Shown here: positions 54,496 to 64,000 of the stretch, piece by piece
Layout: every line of letters begins with the position of its first letter
Position numbering within the stretch: the stretch's first letter is position 1
Origin: Mariniblastus fucicola
GTDB lineage: Bacteria > Planctomycetota > Planctomycetia > Pirellulales > Pirellulaceae
Direction: 5' to 3'
DNA length: 64,000 nt
Assembly (NCBI RefSeq): GCF_008087665.1
Contig: NZ_CP042912.1
Location: forward strand, 6,138,001 to 6,202,000
Translations under genes and position numbers: made by a program
Notes under the pieces: model-generated
The model's database searches: none
Seen by the model: only the letters and a program-made list of their open reading frames with translations
Told to the model about the DNA's origin: nothing

Positions 54496-54844
54496 CCTTG
54501 ACTCGCAAACTAGATGAAGGTGCACGTCGAGCGCGCATGCCTTCTCTATCGGTAAGCCATCAGGAAACCTTTGGACCGCCGGTGCCAATCAACAAACACG
54601 GAATTCTGGATGCAGTCGTTCACAAAGCAATAAACGGTTGTTCCGAATTGATCAATTTCGACCCCTCGATTGACGGTGTTTTGGCATTCGTGGAATTGCC
54701 TTTGCGGGGCGACCCTTACCGGGCAGGAACGACCGACAGGACGCTCAGTACATTGCAACCAGCAATACTGGCAAACTTTAAATCGCGCGAGCGGCTGGCA
54801 AAAATATACCAAGTGTCGAATTCGAAACTTGCGACTGGTCGCGT
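54496..54844. other. Non-coding stretch upstream of the giant gene
   Basis: 349 bases between the stop of a sulfatase and the giant gene start, both leftward. I see no gene with a ribosome site. It should carry the giant gene's promoter. A TGGCAT...TTGCC pair at 54682-54700 has the wrong spacing and strand. Confidence 0.4.
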
Positions 54845-56545
54845 TCAGTCGTTTGCGTTCCCCTGCCATGTCTTGATGTTGCGCTTACCTTTCTCAAGCT
54901 CGCGTTGCCGACGTTGATAATAGTCGTGCGAAATCTGTTCGGCTTTCGCGCGATCGGTGTCGTCGTAGTCCCAAAACTCCTGCACGACTTTTTCGCATTC
55001 GGGATAGTGACTGCCGTCGTCGCCAACGTTGTCACGAAGCTTGGCCAAACGATCTTTCAGCGTTTGAACCAGTTCGGCATTTTGCGGATCGTCGACGATG
55101 TTGTTCATCTCTTTGGGGTCGTTGACCAGATCATAAAGCTCCCAACCCGGAGGCGTTTGATAGCCGCCGTCGTAGTTGCAGCCGTAGTAATAAATCAGCT
55201 TGTGAGTTTTCGTGCGGATTCCCATGTGGCCTGGATTGTCATGATGAGCCATGTGCATCCAGTATCGATAGTAGGCCTCCTGTTTCCAGTCATCAGGTTC
55301 GGCGCCCGTTTCCAGAATGGACTTGAAAGAACGCCCCTGAACAGAGTTCGGAATATCGGCATCGGCGAACTCCAACATGGTCGGCCCGTAGTCCACGTTT
55401 TCGATGATCGAGTCAATCTTCTGGCCTGCCGGAACGGACTTTGGATAGCGAACCAGAAACGGCATACGCTGTGATTCTTCGTACATCCATCGCTTGTCCT
55501 GATAGTCATGCTCACCCAGCATAAATCCCTGGTCGCCGGTGTAGATGATAATCGTGTTGTCCAGCTGACCGGTGACTTCGAGGTGCTTGAACAGGCGGCC
55601 AAGATTGTCGTCGATGCCTTTGACACAGCGAAGAAATTTTTTCAGGTAGGCGTTGTAGGCCAGGCGTTTGTTTTCTTCTTCGCTGAAGTTTGCCGGATCA
55701 AAATCTTTGGGAAACTCGTTCGGATACAGCTTTGGCAAGTCGCCGAGATACGAGCGACGCGGATTGCGGCCACCGACGGACGTGCCAATGTGCTTTAGTA
55801 ATTCATCGCCGGCGCCGCGAGTTGCCATCGAACCAAAGTTTTCACCCTGATCCCACAGTGATGCGGGCTCCGGGATATCGATGTCGGCCAGGTAGGATTC
55901 GTATCGCGGCGCGTTGTCAAAATAGTCATGCGGCGCCTTGTAGTGGTGCATCAGAAAGAACGGCTTTGAATCGTCACGTGACTTCAGCCAATCCAGTGTC
56001 AGATCCGTGATCGCGTCAGTCGAATGCTTGTTGGGAAACGAGATCGTGTTCTGGCCCCAGGGTTTTTCGCCTCGCACACGGAACGTCGGACCGTGGTACT
56101 TTCCCTGGCCGGGCAGCACGCAGTAGTGATCAAAATCAGCGGGTTCGACTTTCAGATGCCACTTGCCAATCATCGCCGTTTGGTAGCCGGCTTTCTTCAT
56201 CTGGATCGCCAACATCTGTTTGCCAGGCTCAACTTTGCCCGACAGATCAAACGAGCCGTTGATGTGGTTGTACTGGCCGGTCAGCACGCAGGCGCGTGAC
56301 GGACTGCAAATAGAGTTCGTGCAGAACGCGTTGGTGAACAGAGCGCCTTCGCGAGCCAGTCGATCGATGTTCGGCGTCGGTGCGACTTTCGCCAATCGGC
56401 TTCCGTAAGCTGAGACCGCGTGCGCGGCGTGGTCGTCGGACATGATGTACAAAATGTTCGGGCGTTCGTCAGCCATCGCGTCAACCGGAACGTGAAGACC
56501 AATAAGTAAGAACCAGGCGACCAAGGCTGTCTTGATTGGATACAT
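54845..56545 (-). CDS. Secreted sulfatase (formylglycine type)
   Basis: 566 residues from ATG 56545, with GAAAG upstream; longer frames lack a ribosome site. Signal peptide: hydrophobic TALVAWFLLIGLHV then DAMA. Metal ligands SDDH at 37-38. Cys80 in CSPSRACVLTG is the formylglycine site. Other ligands: GKWHLK, HHYKAPHD and TGDQGFMLGEHDYQDKRW. The C-terminal domain is Tyr-rich and ends in a Lys/Arg helix. The type resembles N-sulfoglucosamine or aryl sulfatases of polysaccharide degraders; substrate unknown. Divergent from the small PQQ-propeller gene across 242 bases. Confidence 0.95.
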   Translation of the reverse strand: MYPIKTALVAWFLLIGLHVPVDAMADERPNILYIMSDDHAAHAVSAYGSRLAKVAPTPNIDRLAREGALFTNAFCTNSICSPSRACVLTGQYNHINGSFDLSGKVEPGKQMLAIQMKKAGYQTAMIGKWHLKVEPADFDHYCVLPGQGKYHGPTFRVRGEKPWGQNTISFPNKHSTDAITDLTLDWLKSRDDSKPFFLMHHYKAPHDYFDNAPRYESYLADIDIPEPASLWDQGENFGSMATRGAGDELLKHIGTSVGGRNPRRSYLGDLPKLYPNEFPKDFDPANFSEEENKRLAYNAYLKKFLRCVKGIDDNLGRLFKHLEVTGQLDNTIIIYTGDQGFMLGEHDYQDKRWMYEESQRMPFLVRYPKSVPAGQKIDSIIENVDYGPTMLEFADADIPNSVQGRSFKSILETGAEPDDWKQEAYYRYWMHMAHHDNPGHMGIRTKTHKLIYYYGCNYDGGYQTPPGWELYDLVNDPKEMNNIVDDPQNAELVQTLKDRLAKLRDNVGDDGSHYPECEKVVQEFWDYDDTDRAKAEQISHDYYQRRQRELEKGKRNIKTWQGNAND

Positions 56546-56787
56546 GTTTGCTTTCAACGGAATCAGTGCGTTACTGATTCTATTATTGCCGCGATTATCC
56601 GTGGAGTCCTGCCAACAACGACACAGATCGCTCGCTATTGCCAAAAATCTGCCTTTACGAAATGTATCTGGCAACAGCTGACGCGTGGGTCCGCTGGCTC
56701 GGAAGCTTAAAACGAAGCAAAGCCCCCAAAACGACAAAGAACTCGCTAGAATTGCGAGCCCATTTTTACTGGAACCCAGGAACTACC

Positions 56788-58122
56788 ATGCTTGCCTCGA
56801 ATCGAATTACAGTCGCCCTGCTCTGCTTGACGCTCTGGCCGCTTGCGAATGCCAACGCCGATGACTGGGGTCAGTGGATGGGGCCCAATCGCGACGGCGT
56901 CTATCGAGAGACGGGCATCATCAATGCAATTCCTGAATCGGGCTTGAAAGTAAAATGGCGAATGCCGATCAAAAGCGGCTACGCCGGACCGGCGGTTGCC
57001 GATGGCAAGGTTTTTGTATTCGACTACGAGGCAACTGAGGGAAAGGTTGTCAACGACTACGGCAGCCGAGCTCAACTCGCTGGCAGTGAACGTCTGGTCG
57101 CGTTCGACGAAGCGACAGGCAAGCAACTCTGGACGCACGAGTACGACTGTCCGTACAACATCTCCTATCCTTCGGGCCCTCGCTGCACACCGACCGTTGA
57201 TGGTGATCGCGTTTACATCCTGGGTAGTGAAGGAGACTTGCGGTGCGTTCAAACAGAAGACGGTTCACTGGTTTGGAAGAAGAATCTCAAGAACGACTTT
57301 GGCGCCGAAGTTCCCATGTGGGGCTTTGCTTCGCATCCACTGATCGATGGTGATTTGCTCTACACAATGGTTGGAGGTAAAGGTCAGGGTATTGTGGCCT
57401 TTGATAAATTGACTGGTGATGTGAAGTGGAAATCGCTCGATTGTGCGGCGGGCTATTGCCCTCCAATCATTATTGAAAAAGGCGGCGCGCGTCAATTGAT
57501 TGCCTTTAACCCAACGAGCGTTGCGTCACTCAACCCTGCAGACGGAAAGCAGTACTGGAGCGTTCCGATTGAGTCGCTGTACGAGATGTCCATCGTGCGT
57601 CCGATGCTCGACGGCGATTTCATGTATGTCTGCGGCAAGGGCAACCAGTCCGTGATGTTGAAGCTCGACTCCACCAAACCAGCGGCGACTGAAGTTTGGC
57701 GCGGCCGACCGCGAAAATCGATTTACGGCGCCAACGCGACGCCAATGTTTGTTGACGGCATGCTCTATGGTGCCGACCAGGACATGGGCTGTCTGATCGC
57801 GGCCGATGGTAAAGACGGGACGCGATTGTGGCAGACGTTTGACGCGACCAATCCCGCCGAAGATCGCAAGCTTGCCCACGGGACAGCGTTTGTGACTCGA
57901 ATGGGAGACACGAATCGCTATCTGATCATGAGCGAAGTCGGCGACTTGCTGATCTCGGAACTGACTCGCGAGAAGTACACACCTCACGGCCGTTTTCATG
58001 TATTAGAGCCAACAGGTACCACGTTTGGTCGCTCCTTCGTTTGGTCGCATCCGGCCTACGCGAACAAAACTGCTTACATTCGCAACGACGAAGAAATCGT
58101 TGCGGTTGATCTGTCGAAGTAG
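56788..58122 (+). CDS. Secreted PQQ-like beta-propeller protein
   Basis: 444 residues from ATG 56788 with AGGA upstream. Signal peptide MLASNRITVALLCLTLWPLANANA. It begins DDWGQWMGPNRDGVYRETG, the usual start of planctomycete PQQ-repeat proteins. Blade motifs: TGKQLWTHEYD, DGSLVWKKNLK, TGDVKWKSLD and ADGKQYWSVP. The PQQ-binding residues of true quinoprotein dehydrogenases are not evident, so a scaffold or polymer-binding role is as likely as an enzyme. It is divergent from a sulfatase gene, a common pairing in this group. Confidence 0.9.
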   Translation: MLASNRITVALLCLTLWPLANANADDWGQWMGPNRDGVYRETGIINAIPESGLKVKWRMPIKSGYAGPAVADGKVFVFDYEATEGKVVNDYGSRAQLAGSERLVAFDEATGKQLWTHEYDCPYNISYPSGPRCTPTVDGDRVYILGSEGDLRCVQTEDGSLVWKKNLKNDFGAEVPMWGFASHPLIDGDLLYTMVGGKGQGIVAFDKLTGDVKWKSLDCAAGYCPPIIIEKGGARQLIAFNPTSVASLNPADGKQYWSVPIESLYEMSIVRPMLDGDFMYVCGKGNQSVMLKLDSTKPAATEVWRGRPRKSIYGANATPMFVDGMLYGADQDMGCLIAADGKDGTRLWQTFDATNPAEDRKLAHGTAFVTRMGDTNRYLIMSEVGDLLISELTREKYTPHGRFHVLEPTGTTFGRSFVWSHPAYANKTAYIRNDEEIVAVDLSK

Positions 58123-58180
58123 TTGGAAATCGCGCGACCTCCCATCCGCGTCAACCGTTCGTCAGAGGTTTAGCACCTGT

Positions 58181-61036
58181 CTATAGACACGACTTCAAAA
58201 ACTGGCCCGTGTGGCTGGTCTTCGACTTCGCCACGTCCTCCGGTGTCCCACAAGCCATAATCTTGCCGCCCTTGTGACCGCCTTCGGGACCGAGATCGAT
58301 GACGTAGTCTGCGGTTTTAATCACGTCAAGATTGTGCTCGATCACCAGCACCGTGTGCCCGTTTTCGACCAGCCGATTCAGACTCAACAGTAAGCGTTCG
58401 ATATCCGCAAAATGTAGTCCCGTCGTGGGTTCATCGAGAATATACAGGTTGTGTTTGCCGCGTTTCAGTTTGCCGAGCTCTGACGCGAGTTTGACACGCT
58501 GGGCTTCGCCACCAGAGAGAATTGTCGATGGATGCCCGATCGTGAGATAACCCAACCCCAGTTCATACATAACCGTCAGCTTGCGGAGGATCGTCGCCTG
58601 GTCGGCGAAGAAATCGACTCCCTCTTCAATCGACATGTTGAGCACATCAGAAATGTTTTTGTCGTTGTAGTAGATCTGCAACGTATCTTCGTTGTAGCGA
58701 TCGCCTTTGCAAGTCGGACAGGTGACTTCCACATCCGGCATGAAGGAAAGTTTGGTCACGATTGTGCCTTCGCCGCTGCACTCTTCGCAGCGTCCGCCTT
58801 TGACGTTGAAGCTAAACCGCGACGTCGTGTACTTTCTTGCCTTGGCTTCCTCGGTGTCAGCGAACAGTTTGCGAATATTGTCATAGAATCCAATGTACGT
58901 CGCCGGATTGGAACGCGGCGAACGACCGATTGGTGATTGATCGATGTGGATCACGTCATCGACGAATTCATGCCCTATCAAGTCATCGTGATCGCCGGAA
59001 AGGACTCGGCTGTCATGCAGGACGTTGTAAAGTTTCTTGTAAACGATCTCGTGGATCAGTGAACTCTTGCCGGATCCACTCGCCCCGGTCACGCAAACGA
59101 ACTGACCTAGCGGAATGGCCACATCGAGGTTGTTCAGATTGTTCTCGCGGGCCCCCTGAACGATTAACTGCTTTTCCGTTGGCATGCGTCGATACATCGG
59201 CACCGGAATCCCGTCCTTGCCCGACAAAAATCTTCCGGTTGCCGAATTTTTGCAAGCCATCACCGATTTGAGTGGTCCGTCGACGACAATTTCGCCACCG
59301 TGAATCCCGGGACCAGGTCCGATTTCAACAATATGATCCGCAGCGCGAATCGTATCTTCATCGTGCTCGACAACGATCACCGTATTGCCGATGTCACGCA
59401 ATCGACGCAACGTTTCAATCATTTTGACGTTGTCTTTTGGGTGCAAGCCGATACTCGGTTCGTCGAGGACGTAGAGCATACCCATCAAGCCAGAACCGAT
59501 CTGCGAAGAGAGTCGAATCCGCTGAGCTTCGCCGCCGGAGAGCGTACTGCTCTTGCGATTCAGGTTCAGATAGTCGAGCCCAATCGAGATCAACAGGTCC
59601 AAACGCGTCGTAACCTCGCGGAGGATGATATCGAAGACACCTTTTTGTTTGGCCGTCGCCTTGATCGACTTGAGAAACTTCACCAGTTCGACCAGATGCA
59701 TTTCGCCGGCTTCGAACAGGTTGATTTTATTGATCGAGACCAGTCGCCGCGCCCGCTTGAGCCTGGCACCTTCGCACTCAGGACAAGGGTGCTCGACCAT
59801 AATCTTTTTCAGATAGTTATCAATGCCCGCGCTGCTTTCGCCGCGTTTGCGATACCAACGGTAGTTGTTCTCAATTTGAGTGATCACGCCACGGAAGCTG
59901 ACTTGCTTCCCTTTGCTTTTGTGAGGCTTGGCACCGGGCGGAATCTGGACTTCAAACTTTTTCCCCTTCGATCCATACAGCAACAGGTCAATCGCCTTCT
60001 TCGAAAGCTTGTTGTAAGGTTTGTCGAGGTCGATCCTGAAAGCCTTCGACAGGCTGTATAGCATTCTCCCACCCCACGTGTCTTTTTTGTGCTGCATGGC
60101 TTCCTTGACGAAAGCGCCTTCATTGATCGAACGTGACGGGTCGGGAACCAGAAGTTGCGGGTGAACACGCATTCCGGTACCAAGACCCGTGCAAGTCGGG
60201 CAAGCGCCGCTGGGATCGTTGAACGTAAAATTGCGATGGTGCATCGTGCCGGCGATGACTTTGTCTTTGGTGCAGCCAAAGCCTTTGTAAAACTTGTCCT
60301 TCTTCGTTTTCGCCATTCGGCTGGTGATTTCAAAAACCAGCAGACCATCGCCAAGCTTCAACCCGTGTTCGAGCGAGGTCACGACCTGTTTGTCGATGCC
60401 TTTTTCGATAACGAAGGAATCAACGATGGCTTCGATGCGAAACTCCTTTTCCTCGTCCAACTCCACGTTGCCGCCAAGATCGGTTTCCTTGCCGTTGATA
60501 CGGGCCTGACGATATCCGTTGACGCGAATCTGTTCGAGCGTGTACTCGTAGTCTTCGCCATAGATTTTGAAGACCGGAGCCCGAACTTCGACTTCGGTTC
60601 CTGCTGGCAACGCCAACATGTGCTCCATCATCTGATGCGGTGTGCGAACAGGAACTTTCTTTTCGCAGTATGGGCAATGCGGCGTTCCTACCGTTGCAAA
60701 AAGCATCCGTAGATAATCGGAGACGTCGGTCATCGTCCCGACGGTTGACCGTGGGTTGGAGCCGATCGTTTTTTGGTCGATGGAAACAACAGGAGAAAGC
60801 CCATTTACGAAATCGACATCCGGTTTCTTCAGTTGGCCCACGAACCGCTTGGCGTAGGAACTCATCGAGGCCAGCAACCGCCGCTGCCCTTCGGCATAGA
60901 CAGTGTCGAACGCCAATGACGATTTACCGCTGCCGCTGACACCCGTTACGACGATCAGTTTATCGCGAGGCAACGAGACGCTGATGTTCTTGAGATTGTT
61001 CTCACGCGCGTTCTGCACGTCGATGTTTTTCTGCAT
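58181..61036 (-). CDS. uvrA: UvrA-family excinuclease ABC subunit A
   Basis: 951 residues, the normal UvrA length. First ABC module: Walker [10 protein letters not shown] at 32-40, [17 protein letters not shown] (UvrB-binding/Q-loop area), signature [11 protein letters not shown] and DEPSIGLH. Second module: Walker [11 protein letters not shown], zinc finger CEECSGEG...CPTC, signature [11 protein letters not shown] and [11 protein letters not shown]. It finds DNA damage as a dimer with UvrB. Some positions differ from canonical UvrA: IGSNPRST where TSHNPRST is usual, and [19 protein letters not shown]. It may be a paralogue rather than the sole UvrA of the genome. No uvrB or uvrC is nearby. 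Confidence 0.88.
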   Translation of the reverse strand: MQKNIDVQNARENNLKNISVSLPRDKLIVVTGVSGSGKSSLAFDTVYAEGQRRLLASMSSYAKRFVGQLKKPDVDFVNGLSPVVSIDQKTIGSNPRSTVGTMTDVSDYLRMLFATVGTPHCPYCEKKVPVRTPHQMMEHMLALPAGTEVEVRAPVFKIYGEDYEYTLEQIRVNGYRQARINGKETDLGGNVELDEEKEFRIEAIVDSFVIEKGIDKQVVTSLEHGLKLGDGLLVFEITSRMAKTKKDKFYKGFGCTKDKVIAGTMHHRNFTFNDPSGACPTCTGLGTGMRVHPQLLVPDPSRSINEGAFVKEAMQHKKDTWGGRMLYSLSKAFRIDLDKPYNKLSKKAIDLLLYGSKGKKFEVQIPPGAKPHKSKGKQVSFRGVITQIENNYRWYRKRGESSAGIDNYLKKIMVEHPCPECEGARLKRARRLVSINKINLFEAGEMHLVELVKFLKSIKATAKQKGVFDIILREVTTRLDLLISIGLDYLNLNRKSSTLSGGEAQRIRLSSQIGSGLMGMLYVLDEPSIGLHPKDNVKMIETLRRLRDIGNTVIVVEHDEDTIRAADHIVEIGPGPGIHGGEIVVDGPLKSVMACKNSATGRFLSGKDGIPVPMYRRMPTEKQLIVQGARENNLNNLDVAIPLGQFVCVTGASGSGKSSLIHEIVYKKLYNVLHDSRVLSGDHDDLIGHEFVDDVIHIDQSPIGRSPRSNPATYIGFYDNIRKLFADTEEAKARKYTTSRFSFNVKGGRCEECSGEGTIVTKLSFMPDVEVTCPTCKGDRYNEDTLQIYYNDKNISDVLNMSIEEGVDFFADQATILRKLTVMYELGLGYLTIGHPSTILSGGEAQRVKLASELGKLKRGKHNLYILDEPTTGLHFADIERLLLSLNRLVENGHTVLVIEHNLDVIKTADYVIDLGPEGGHKGGKIMACGTPEDVAKSKTSHTGQFLKSCL

Positions 61037-61097
61037 GGATTCAAAAGAATGTTAGAGGAGAAGCTGACGCAAGGTCAGCCGTGTCATTGCCATCGCG

Positions 61098-61598
61098 CTA
61101 TGAAATTTTCGATGCCTGATCTCTCGATCTGGCCAGCCAGGCCATCAAGCCGGCGAAGAACATTGCGCTGAAAATCACGCCGAGAACAACATAATTCCAC
61201 CATGGACTTGTCTCCACATCGATCACTGATCGCGAAGGATGATTTGGGTCATAGTGAACTTTAACGGATTGCTCCGCATCGAGAAGATTGACACCTGAGC
61301 TTTGGCTGCCGCCGGGCGATCCAAACGAATAGCGCCACCCGATGTAGGCTTGGTTATCAACCTGATACTCGTAGCGGAAACGGACTTGCAATCTCGTTCT
61401 CGGGTTTTCGTTGGTATATCGTCGCTTGCTCGATTCGATGACTTTTCCTTGCGTCGTTTGCCAATCGGCAGCATGAAAGCTGTCTCGAATATTCCCGAAG
61501 GCTGGCCACAGCAAAAACCCAATCAGCAAGCCCAGCAAAATTGCTACGCCCAACCATTCCAGTAGCGCAAATCGCGGTTTGGTTGCCGGGTTATTCAT
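61098..61598 (-). CDS. DUF3592 membrane protein
   Basis: 166 residues from Met at 61598 (MNNPATKPRFALLEW). One hydrophobic helix at residues about 12-35, an extracytoplasmic beta domain, and a second helix at about 130-155 (YVVLGVIFSAMFFAGLMAWLA). The domain between has the DUF3592 pattern WQTTQGKVIESSKRR, VRFRYEYQVDNQAYIGWRYSFG and VKVHYDPNHPSRSVID. Function unknown in the family. It directly follows the nucleotidyltransferase-like gene on the same strand (33 bases), so they are likely co-transcribed. Confidence 0.85.
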   Translation of the reverse strand: MNNPATKPRFALLEWLGVAILLGLLIGFLLWPAFGNIRDSFHAADWQTTQGKVIESSKRRYTNENPRTRLQVRFRYEYQVDNQAYIGWRYSFGSPGGSQSSGVNLLDAEQSVKVHYDPNHPSRSVIDVETSPWWNYVVLGVIFSAMFFAGLMAWLARSRDQASKIS

Positions 61599-61630
61599 TT
61601 TTGAAAACCTGAATTCGTCCGCGTTCAAAA

Positions 61631-62596
61631 TTAGTCCGGGTCATAAAAGTATGCCGGCTCTTCCACGTCAGTCCGACTTTTTTTGGTTATACGAAACGGC
61701 ATCGCCAACTTTTCTACAATGCCTGCGCGTTCCAGCCACTCACATGCCGTTTCGATGTGGCCGGGATAAATTTGTGAATGAGCAAAGTGTTCGCTGATGT
61801 GTGACAGCGGAACCGTTCGATTCTCCTTTTCAAGAAACTTCAGAATCGGTCGCAGGTGCTTCAGGGCGTTGTCTTCGACATAGTGGTCGACTTGTTCAAG
61901 CGCCGACAACAGACTCTTTTTGGTTCGTTTCTTCGAGATCACATCGGTGTAGATTTGCTTGAACAGTTTGGGCTGAAGTTCGATCGCCCTGTAGATTGCA
62001 GCGTGCTCCCAGACCGCCCCATCGTTGATGACTTCCACACTGGCCACGCTATGAACGGCCCACATCAGCGACTCAAAACCGAGCTCCAGATCGTTTTTAC
62101 GTTCAATTCTTTTACGAGTGTATCGTGCCGAGCGAATGATCCTGGTCATCGCGATCAAGCGTTCTTTTTCCTGATCTCTGGTCGCGATAGTGTTGGCCGC
62201 ATCAAACCATTTTCCAATCGAAGGATCGTCACAATAGACCAGATCACGCTTTGCAAAAAAGCTGGCTGAGAACGCCGTACGCGAGGAGCCTTCCACCATG
62301 TGCCTGAAGCGTGAACGCGGGATGATCTCTGCGTGAAAGTTGATGCCGTTTTCCACAAACGTCCGATGAGTTCGAACGTCATCACCATCGCTTTTGAGTC
62401 GTCGCGAAACACCGTCGGCCTCGATAATCCAAAGCCCAATGGACTCCTTCCACCACATCAGTCCTTCGTCGAAACTGCCCACACGAACCGCGGCCAGAAT
62501 GTTACGATCTTCTTCGAGTCGCTCGATAAATGACGCGAGAGCTTTTCCAAGTTGTTGACTGGACTCGGACGGATCAAAGACAGGAAGGGGTGACAT
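61631..62596 (-). CDS. Nucleotidyltransferase-like protein with C-terminal winged helix (degenerate)
   Basis: 321 residues. Residues 33-60, AAVRVGSFDEGLMWWKESIGLW, resemble the GS...(S)DxD region of the nucleotidyltransferase fold. The acidic metal-binding pair is replaced by Ile-Gly-Leu, so catalysis is doubtful. The middle (about 130-230) is helical with RIIRSARYTRKRIERKNDLELGFESL and resembles the helical accessory domain of such proteins. The C-terminal 90 residues (VPLSHISEHFAHSQIYPGHIETACEWLERAGIVEKL) look like a winged-helix DNA-binding domain. It is possibly a regulator or a toxin-antitoxin-like NTase relative. The family is not recognised with certainty. It lies upstream of the DUF3592 gene. 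Confidence 0.55.
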   Translation of the reverse strand: MSPLPVFDPSESSQQLGKALASFIERLEEDRNILAAVRVGSFDEGLMWWKESIGLWIIEADGVSRRLKSDGDDVRTHRTFVENGINFHAEIIPRSRFRHMVEGSSRTAFSASFFAKRDLVYCDDPSIGKWFDAANTIATRDQEKERLIAMTRIIRSARYTRKRIERKNDLELGFESLMWAVHSVASVEVINDGAVWEHAAIYRAIELQPKLFKQIYTDVISKKRTKKSLLSALEQVDHYVEDNALKHLRPILKFLEKENRTVPLSHISEHFAHSQIYPGHIETACEWLERAGIVEKLAMPFRITKKSRTDVEEPAYFYDPD

Positions 62597-62651
62597 TTTC
62601 TTTCGCTCCGGGGGATCAAAGAAGTTTAGTCGCTATTGGTCCTGATTACAC

Positions 62652-63116
62652 CTACAACGTCCATTGACCAACTTGCAAGCCTCGAAGGTTAATGAAATAC
62701 AGAACGTCGTCAGGACCAAACGCAAATTCGGTCGTAAACTGGCTTCTCCACCAGCACAGTCGCAACGACCAGTTGGCGTAGCCTTTGGGTGGTGAGCCCA
62801 GACGCATCGCAACGATTTTGGCTTCTTGCTTTCCATCGAGAAGCTTCGGAGTCGGTGGTGTATCACGTCTCTTGCGATTGAGGCACTCTTCAAAACCTCG
62901 TTCCACGAATCGCTGACGAACATTCTCAACTGTTTGCCGGCGACAACGATACGCCTCGGCGATCTGAACATCAGTCCAGTTCGGACCATCAGCATCCGAC
63001 TGAAGAAGGATTTGTGCTCGGCGAACTTTCTGACTCGTGCCCTTGAGACGTTTGACTATTTCCTCTGCCGCTTGACGTTCGGCTTCCGACAATCGGACGA
63101 TATACTTCTTCTGCAT
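62652..63116 (-). pseudogene. Truncated IS630-family transposase (N-terminal HTH remnant)
   Basis: 154 codons from ATG 63116, with a perfect GGAGG site. Residues 1-125 match the N-terminal double HTH of IS630/Tc1-like transposases: VRLSEAERQAAEEIVKRLKG, KVRRAQILLQSDADGPNWTDVQIAEAYRCRRQTVENVRQRF, FEECLNRKRRDTPPTPKLLDG and GYANWSLRL. At NWSLRL the match stops; the last 30 residues are unrelated and the DDE catalytic domain is absent. No terminal inverted repeats were found by eye. It is a remnant of an insertion, unlikely to move by itself. Confidence 0.8.
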
Positions 63117-63402
63117 GGCAACCTCCTTGTGCTGCGTACAGAATCCCGATTTTCAATCTACCGATCAACCCCAATCTTTAGTGCTGACAGAACACTAGCT
63201 TCCGCAATCGATTTTAGGTCGTCGTCAACCATTGGAGCAAACACCTGGTATCGTTGCGGAATACCGGAGTTCAAACACGATAGCGGGAAGCTCACTATAA
63301 TCCGGAACAGGAAGACCGTATATATTTCGTTTTTACGCAAGAGTTCGCGCACGACCATCTGCGACCAAACAATGCAGACGTGCAGGAAAGGTTCGAGTGA
63401 CC

Positions 63403-64000
63403 ATGAAGGCAGCAGGCATCGTGCAACATTTGTTTACCGCCGTTTGGGCGATGATCGTTTTGGTCTCGTCTCCAACTGACAATTGTTTCGCCCAGGAAAA
63501 GCCAAACATCCTGTTCATTGCAATCGATGACCAGAACGATTGGATTGGCTGCATGGACGGCCATCCACAGATCAAGACACCTCACATTGATGGACTTGCG
63601 ACACAAGGCACACTTTTCCTCAACGCCCACTGTCAATCGCCGCTTTGCAATGCGTCACGAACCAGCTTGATGACTGGCTTGCGGCCTTCGACCACTGGAG
63701 TCTACGGACTAGCGCCGACGATTCGCCAGGTGCAAGAATTCAGCGATGTCGTCACATTGCCGCAATACCTGAAGAACAACGGCTATACGACTTACATGGC
63801 CGGCAAAATTTATCACGGCGGCTACGGACGACAGAAAACGCACAACGAGTTTGATTTCGTTGGACCGCCCGCCGAAGTTGGTGCCAAACCCGAAAAGAAA
63901 CTGGTCGAGACACCTTCGCCGCATCCGCTAGTTGACTGGGGAACATTCCCGCATCGCGACGAAGACAAAGGTGACTGGGAAGTTGCGTCATGGGGAGTCG
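63403..64000 (+). CDS. Secreted sulfatase, iduronate-2-sulfatase-like (C-terminus outside window)
   Basis: The frame from ATG 63403 is open to the end of the window (199 codons). AGGAAAGG precedes it. Signal peptide: LFTAVWAMIVLVSS then NCFAQ. The metal-binding site is IDDQNDW at 41-47, and Cys82 in CNASRTSLMTG is the predicted formylglycine residue. MAGKIYHGG and WGTFPHRD are typical of the iduronate-2-sulfatase/choline-sulfatase-like group of planctomycetes. It is the third sulfatase in the window and the least like the other two in its active-site motif. Confidence 0.9.
   Translation, partial: MKAAGIVQHLFTAVWAMIVLVSSPTDNCFAQEKPNILFIAIDDQNDWIGCMDGHPQIKTPHIDGLATQGTLFLNAHCQSPLCNASRTSLMTGLRPSTTGVYGLAPTIRQVQEFSDVVTLPQYLKNNGYTTYMAGKIYHGGYGRQKTHNEFDFVGPPAEVGAKPEKKLVETPSPHPLVDWGTFPHRDEDKGDWEVASWGV

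Noticed and set aside
33115-54517. Many long open frames on the plus strand opposite the giant gene, rich in Ser, Pro and Val
   Set aside because: They are reverse-strand shadows of the repeated Thr/Asp/Val codons of the giant gene; they lack ribosome sites and recur with the repeats.
54682-54700. TGGCAT followed by TTGCC in the region upstream of the giant gene
   Set aside because: The spacer is eight bases instead of five and it points away from the giant gene.
62652-63116. Complete insertion sequence at the IS630 match
   Set aside because: The DDE domain is missing and no terminal inverted repeats or target duplication could be found.

Overview
The window looks like the chromosome of a planctomycete of the Pirellulaceae type (Rhodopirellula or Blastopirellula relatives). 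Support: three formylglycine-type sulfatases, PQQ-like beta-propeller secreted proteins one of which is joined to a LamG domain, a 7337-residue surface protein and a beta-helix protein that share a planctomycete-style N-terminal 'LE-R-(V)LL/LF' segment, and about balanced base composition with divergent, loosely packed small operons. This is inference from gene content; no rRNA or other taxonomic marker is present.

Left part (1-18 kb). A truncated PQQ/LamG protein, a MoaD/ThiS-like sulfur carrier and a DEAD-box helicase are followed by a dense group of stress-type genes: PRC-barrel, Gly/Asp-rich secreted protein, DUF1328 membrane peptide, coiled-coil lipoprotein, DJ-1/PfpI, DUF4112, baeRF-type release-factor homologue, nitroreductase, pyridoxamine-oxidase-fold stress protein, KatG, DUF2945, DoxX, Zn alcohol dehydrogenase, Old Yellow Enzyme and a 72-residue protein. 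Eight of these genes have a -24/-12 (sigma-54, RpoN) promoter-like sequence with exact spacing 36-94 bases upstream of the start codon. A ninth lies ahead of a second coiled-coil lipoprotein at 28.9 kb, which heads an apparent lipoprotein-PPOX-TspO operon. I regard this unannounced RpoN-type regulon as the most interesting signal in the window.

19-24 kb holds a leftward operon: a radical-SAM protein with a C-terminal helix-hairpin-helix, a DUF4130-UdgX fusion carrying the KRRLH motif, a short-chain dehydrogenase and a bacterial topoisomerase IB, ending near a DUF1295 membrane protein. It looks like a DNA repair/topology module.

24-32 kb holds a Pmp-like beta-helix surface protein built of four copies of a five-rung block, the TspO operon, a sulfatase, a FabG-like reductase and a PEP-mutase/isocitrate-lyase family enzyme. 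32.5-54.5 kb is one leftward gene for a giant surface protein: DUF4347, cadherin-like domains, 36 Calx-beta-like units, DUF11-like domains, an SdrD-B-like domain and a Cys-rich tail. The Calx-beta array contains exact 405-bp tandem units and a higher-order repeat of about 4.2 kb.

Right part (54.8-64 kb): a second sulfatase, a small PQQ-like propeller protein, a UvrA-family protein, a DUF3592 membrane protein, a degenerate nucleotidyltransferase-like protein, an IS630 transposase remnant and the start of a third sulfatase that runs off the window. I saw no tRNA, rRNA, CRISPR array or intact mobile element.
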